Positions 60,795 through 64,000 of a stretch of DNA of 64,000 nucleotides are shown here, piece by piece. The stretch lies in assembly GCF_002967075.1 (NCBI RefSeq), contig NZ_PUGE01000001.1:434001-498000 (forward strand), read 5' to 3'. A program made the position numbers and the translations under genes. Source of the DNA: Corynebacterium sp. J010B-136 (GTDB lineage: Bacteria; Actinomycetota; Actinomycetes; Mycobacteriales; Mycobacteriaceae). Under the pieces are notes generated by a model. It was given only the letters and a program-made list of their open reading frames with translations. It was not told the origin of the DNA and made no database searches. Positions within the stretch are counted from its first letter, which is position 1. The number at the start of each line of letters is the position of its first letter.

Positions 60795-62369
60795 ATGTTC
60801 TCCCCCACCATTGTTACGTTGGCAGCTGATTACGTGCCAACGCATACTCTATCCGACGGGATCCTCGTCGGCTTAGGGTTCGCCATGATCCTCACGTTCA
60901 TGACGCTCATCATGATTGGCCGTTCCACCCCGATGGTCGCGCTGATTTTGGTGCCCACCATCTTCGGCCTGATTGCCGGCGCAGGCCTTGGCATCGGCGA
61001 CATGGTCATCGAAGCCATCAAGGACATGGCGCCCACCGCTGCGCTTCTGATGTTTGCCATCATGTACTTCGGCATCATGATCGATGTCGGACTCTTCGAT
61101 CCCCTCATCCGGATTATCACGCGCGCCCTGGGCAACGACCCCGCGAAAATCGTGATGGGTACCGCGCTGCTGGCCGGCGTGGTCTCACTCGATGGCGATG
61201 GCTCCACCACCTTCATCATCACCACTTCTGCGATGCTGCCGCTGTACCTGCGCTTGGGCATGAGCCCTGTGGTTCTTACCGTGGTCGCAGGTCTTATCAA
61301 CGGCACCATGAATATCTTGCCGTGGGGTGGGCCGACAGTTCGCGCGGCTGCAGCTTTGGGTCTCGACCCTGCTGAGGTTTTTGTTCCGATGGTTCCCTCG
61401 CTCGTCGTTGGCGTCATCGTTGTCTTTGCCTTCGCATGGTTCCTCGGCATCGCTGAGCGCAAGCGTCTAGGCGGCTCTGTGGATGCGTCTCGCTTCAACG
61501 GCGACGACTTGCGTGGCGGCTCCGAAACCGGCGGCGTTAGCGCCTCTGGCGGTGCTTCTACTGGCCGCTCTGGCGACGGCCAGCCTTACGATGTCCAACC
61601 TGACTGCGTCCAGCCTGACGGTAGCGGCGGTGGCGTCGCAGTCGATGTCCGCGAAGAGGACGAAGAACACGTATCGCTCAGCGCTATCGACGAAGATGAG
61701 CACGATGGCTTGACCGACACCATGTTGGATCCACACCGCTCCACACTGCGTCCGAAACTGATTTGGTTCAACCTGGCCCTCACGGTCGTTGTCATGGTGG
61801 CTTTGGTCGCTGATATCTTGCCGCTGGCATTCGTCTTCATGGTCGGCTCTGGCCTGGCTTTAGCCGTCAACTTCCCGAAGGTGAAAGACCAAGCCACCGA
61901 GATGCTGGCTCACTCTTCTTCCATCGTCGGCGTGGTCTCGATGGTCCTTGCTGCTGGCGTACTCGTGGGTGTCTTCTCCGGCACCGGCATGGTCGAAGCA
62001 ATGGCATCTTGGATTACTTCCATCATTCCGGAGTCCATGGGCTCTTACCTCGCACCAATTACCGGTCTGCTGTCCATCCCGATGACTTTCTTCATGTCTA
62101 ACGATGCCTTCTACTTCGGCATCCTGCCTGTCCTGGCAGAAAGCGCGTCTCACTTCGGCATTGAGCCTGTAGAGATGGCCCAGGCATCCATTACTGGTCA
62201 GCCTGTACACATGCAGTCTCCTCTGGTTCCAGCTATCTTGCTGCTGGTGTCTTTGGCCAAGGTCAACCTCGGCGACCACCACAAGAAGGTGCTGTGGCGC
62301 GCGGTAGTAGTCTCCGTCGTCATGCTCGCAACGGCAATCGGCATTGGAGTCATTCCACTGTCTGCCTAA
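60795..62369 (+). CDS. citH: Citrate-metal symporter (CitMHS family)
   Basis: 524 residues with about 12 hydrophobic segments. Family motifs include GDGSTTFIITTSAMLPLY and GLINGTMNILPWGGPTVRAA. It imports citrate complexed with Mg or Ca together with protons. A central hydrophilic loop (about 230-315) is unusually long, Gly/Ser/Asp/Glu-rich and has a short internal repeat (PYDVQPDCVQPDG). AAGGAG precedes the ATG at 60795. It is divergent from citAB, as in C. glutamicum. Confidence 0.92.
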   Translation: MFSPTIVTLAADYVPTHTLSDGILVGLGFAMILTFMTLIMIGRSTPMVALILVPTIFGLIAGAGLGIGDMVIEAIKDMAPTAALLMFAIMYFGIMIDVGLFDPLIRIITRALGNDPAKIVMGTALLAGVVSLDGDGSTTFIITTSAMLPLYLRLGMSPVVLTVVAGLINGTMNILPWGGPTVRAAAALGLDPAEVFVPMVPSLVVGVIVVFAFAWFLGIAERKRLGGSVDASRFNGDDLRGGSETGGVSASGGASTGRSGDGQPYDVQPDCVQPDGSGGGVAVDVREEDEEHVSLSAIDEDEHDGLTDTMLDPHRSTLRPKLIWFNLALTVVVMVALVADILPLAFVFMVGSGLALAVNFPKVKDQATEMLAHSSSIVGVVSMVLAAGVLVGVFSGTGMVEAMASWITSIIPESMGSYLAPITGLLSIPMTFFMSNDAFYFGILPVLAESASHFGIEPVEMAQASITGQPVHMQSPLVPAILLLVSLAKVNLGDHHKKVLWRAVVVSVVMLATAIGIGVIPLSA

Positions 62370-62385
62370 AGCCACACAATTAGCG

Positions 62386-62419
62386 CCGCCCTTAGCCAAA
62401 ATCTTTTGGTTAAGGGCGG
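62386..62419 (+). terminator. Terminator after citH
   Basis: CCGCCCTTAGCCAAAA / TTTTGGTTAAGGGCGG, a 16-bp stem with one wobble, followed by TTTCTTTG. Confidence 0.88.
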
Positions 62420-62455
62420 TTTCTTTGTGTACTCAAGTTACGCAAAGCAACTCGC

Positions 62456-62505
62456 CTGTGGATAACTTTGCCAGTTGTGTGACGCGTCAACGTAGTTATC
62501 CACAG
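62456..62505. promoter_or_regulatory. Inverted pair of DnaA-box-like motifs upstream of HNH gene
   Basis: CTGTGGATAAC and GTTATCCACAG form an 11-bp perfect inverted repeat 28 bp apart. Each contains TTATCCACA, a consensus DnaA box. The first lies 93-103 bp before the HNH start. Confidence 0.7.
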
Positions 62506-62558
62506 ATTTTCAAGCTTGCACTAGCGCACACTTGCAAAGGCGTTTTAGTGTCAAAGTT

Positions 62559-63701
62559 ATGAACGACATATGGCAAGCATTCAAGCTCCTCACCAGCCAC
62601 GGCATAGGCTTTTTGCGGCTTTTCGATGAGCTCTCACCCCACGACTTATCCGACGAAGGCATAGAAATTACCCTCGCCCAAAACTACGCCCGCCTCGCCA
62701 CCGAACTTTTTAGCCCCTGCGACTCCCCACGTGCGCAGCAAGAAACTATCGCCCTCGCCGAAGAGCGACAGCTCAGCGCCAACCACTTGCTGATGGTCAA
62801 TAAGCACGCGAGGAAGCTCAAAGCCCGCGGCGCGGCCTGGAAACTACGCGCAGAACTCATAGCCCTTGAAGGCTCTTTAGAAGAAGTCGAAGCCTACGCC
62901 AAAAAGCGCGTCACCGAAGAAGGCGGCGACACCCCCAAACAACGCGGTGTACGCCTAGGTCGCGTTGTAGACGGCTTACGAACTATCAGCATCACCGATA
63001 CCCAACGACGTATTACCGACCTCGAGAAAACTCTCGACGCCGCTATTACCACCGACGACCAGCCCCGCTCCGGAGCATTGCTCGAGCCTTTCTGGGATTT
63101 AGTCGACGGCGATGGAACCGGCCTCATCAAACCTGAATACCGCACCGTCATCGCTATCGGCCTCGACGATTTCGCCAAAGTCTCCTGCGGCAAAGCCGAG
63201 GACGTCGTTGTTGCTTTATCCGACGGCACCACGATGACTGGCGCCGAGTTCATCAACGCTGCGATGGAAGGAGCACTCGGCGACAAACTCTACGTCGGTC
63301 TCTTCCACCCCACCGCCGGACCGGTCAACCTTTATGAGGCACGGTTCGCGTCGGACAAGCTACGTACCTTAGCCATGGCAGAAAATCTCGTGTGCCCATG
63401 GCCGGACTGCAATGTGCCGGCCGATAGATGCCAGGTCCACCACATCGATGCCCACAAGAACGGCGGGCACACGAAACCATCGAACCTGACCATGTTGTGC
63501 AAATACCACAATGGCGTCAACGACGACGGTGACCCGGGTAATCCCGGGTCACAGAAAAGAAAAAATAAGCGAGGAAAAGGCAAGCCCAATCGCGGAAGGA
63601 TGCGCCGACACCGCGGCAAAGTCCGCCTGCACACCCCAGGCGGAAAGCTTGTAGGCAACAACCACCACGTGAGCAGCATGGGAGCGATGAACCTCATCTA
63701 A
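62559..63701 (+). CDS. HNH endonuclease-domain protein (DUF222/13E12-like layout)
   Basis: 380 residues: an N-terminal helical domain (1-180) paralogous to the short protein at 9631, a central domain, and a C-terminal HNH nuclease (CNVPADRCQVHHIDAHKNGG with HH at 294-295, then NLTMLCKYHN). A basic, Gly/Arg/Lys-rich tail follows. Proteins of this shape are multi-copy in Actinobacteria and are often regarded as selfish or mobile; the target is unknown. The ATG at 62559 lacks a strong ribosome-binding site. A downstream hairpin and tRNA-Tyr follow. Confidence 0.88.
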   Translation: MNDIWQAFKLLTSHGIGFLRLFDELSPHDLSDEGIEITLAQNYARLATELFSPCDSPRAQQETIALAEERQLSANHLLMVNKHARKLKARGAAWKLRAELIALEGSLEEVEAYAKKRVTEEGGDTPKQRGVRLGRVVDGLRTISITDTQRRITDLEKTLDAAITTDDQPRSGALLEPFWDLVDGDGTGLIKPEYRTVIAIGLDDFAKVSCGKAEDVVVALSDGTTMTGAEFINAAMEGALGDKLYVGLFHPTAGPVNLYEARFASDKLRTLAMAENLVCPWPDCNVPADRCQVHHIDAHKNGGHTKPSNLTMLCKYHNGVNDDGDPGNPGSQKRKNKRGKGKPNRGRMRRHRGKVRLHTPGGKLVGNNHHVSSMGAMNLI

Positions 63702-63807
63702 CAGACTCCACACCGCAAAGCGGCAATTACGCACACCCCGACTAGATATGCGGGCTAGTCGGGCGATTCGGCGATCCCTTTTCCAAAAGCCCTGAGCGCC
63801 GAGCCTC

Positions 63808-63843
63808 AACCACCGTGAAAAAGAAAACCACCGTGAAAAAGAA
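63808..63843. repeat. Two perfect 18-bp tandem copies
   Basis: AACCACCGTGAAAAAGAA is repeated twice without mismatch in the gap between the HNH gene and tRNA-Tyr. Confidence 0.8.
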
Positions 63844-63844
63844 A

Positions 63845-63884
63845 AAGTTCAGCCCCGACTGAAATCTCAATCGGGGCTGAACTT
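63845..63884. terminator. Terminator between HNH gene and tRNA-Tyr
   Basis: AAGTTCAGCCCCGA / TCGGGGCTGAACTT, a perfect 14-bp stem with a 12-nt loop; A/T-rich flanks on both sides suit both directions. Confidence 0.8.
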
Positions 63885-63890
63885 AAATTT

Positions 63891-63976
63891 TGGTGCCAGG
63901 TAGAAGATTCGAACTTCTGAAGGCGTACGCCGGCGGATTTACAGTCCGCTTCCTTTGGCCGCTCGGACAACCTGGC
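63891..63976 (-). tRNA. trnY: tRNA-Tyr (GTA anticodon)
   Basis: GCCAGGT/ACCTGGC acceptor, anticodon loop CTGTAAA containing GTA, a long variable arm as expected for Tyr, T loop TTCGAAT, and encoded CCA. 86 nt. Confidence 0.95.
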
Positions 63977-64000
63977 AGGCACTATTCGGTGCGGTTCATT

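Noticed and set aside
62456..62505. Replication origin, from the DnaA boxes
   Set aside because: Only two boxes plus one at 10.3 kb, no dnaA, dnaN or AT-rich unwinding region; the motif goes with HNH-family genes instead.

Overview
The window is a 64 kb piece of a Corynebacterium chromosome (Actinobacteria, moderately high GC). Gene content and order point there: the S10, spc, str, rpoBC, rplJL, rplKA and secE-nusG ribosome/transcription clusters all lie on the minus strand, interleaved with typical corynebacterial genes (ppc, citAB-citH, ptsS-scrB, DUF3068, L,D-transpeptidase, ykoEDC, fdhD). The exact species cannot be fixed from sequence alone; the C. casei / C. stationis / C. ammoniagenes neighbourhood is only a guess. 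No rRNA operon, CRISPR array, complete prophage or insertion sequence was seen.

Layout, left to right. 0-0.8 kb: 3' part of a plus-strand alpha/beta hydrolase. 0.8-7.3 kb (minus): rpsH-rplF-rplR-rpsE-rpmD-rplO, then secY-adk-map and a secreted L,D-transpeptidase. 7.6-10.2 kb: DUF6457-fdhD (plus), facing a formate/nitrite transporter and a truncated HNH-family protein (minus). 10.3-11.6 kb (minus): rplN-rplX-rplE. 11.8-18.4 kb, accessory block: a 35-bp repeat array, an NrtR-like Nudix regulator, a sortase with a secreted Glu-Arg/Asp-Arg-repeat protein that is its likely partner, and a sucrose module (scrB, ptsS). 18.4-23.6 kb (minus): S10 operon rpsJ to rpsQ. 24.4-27.8 kb (plus): a six-gene Asp23/AmaP-type envelope operon, then an unknown minus gene and ppc (plus). 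31.6-36.5 kb (minus): rpsL-rpsG, fusA, tuf. 36.8-40.5 kb (minus): a P-loop kinase and a TPP-riboswitch-controlled ECF transporter (ykoEDC). 40.7-48.3 kb (minus): rpoB-rpoC. 48.8-51.9 kb: DUF3068 protein, MDR oxidoreductase, and DUF1304 divergent from a TetR regulator across a clear operator. 52-57.6 kb (minus): rplJ-rplL with a leader attenuator, UPF0548, an iron-type ABC lipoprotein with a DtxR-like box, rplK-rplA, secE-nusG. 57.7-58.1 kb: tRNA-Trp, tRNA-Met and tRNA-Thr. 58.2-62.4 kb: citrate two-component system citA-citB and divergent citrate transporter citH. 62.5-64 kb: full-length HNH endonuclease and tRNA-Tyr.

How it works together. Most of the DNA encodes the core gene-expression machine: ribosomal proteins, RNA polymerase, elongation factors, NusG, and the Sec translocon parts SecY and SecE. 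The gaps between its operons host nutrient modules (formate, sucrose, thiamine precursor, citrate, iron) and cell-envelope modules (L,D-transpeptidase, sortase pair, Asp23/AmaP, DUF3068). The most unusual items are the sortase plus repeat-protein pair, the expanded Asp23 operon, the two HNH paralogues sharing a DnaA-box-like upstream element at the same distance, and the 35-bp repeat array upstream of rplN.
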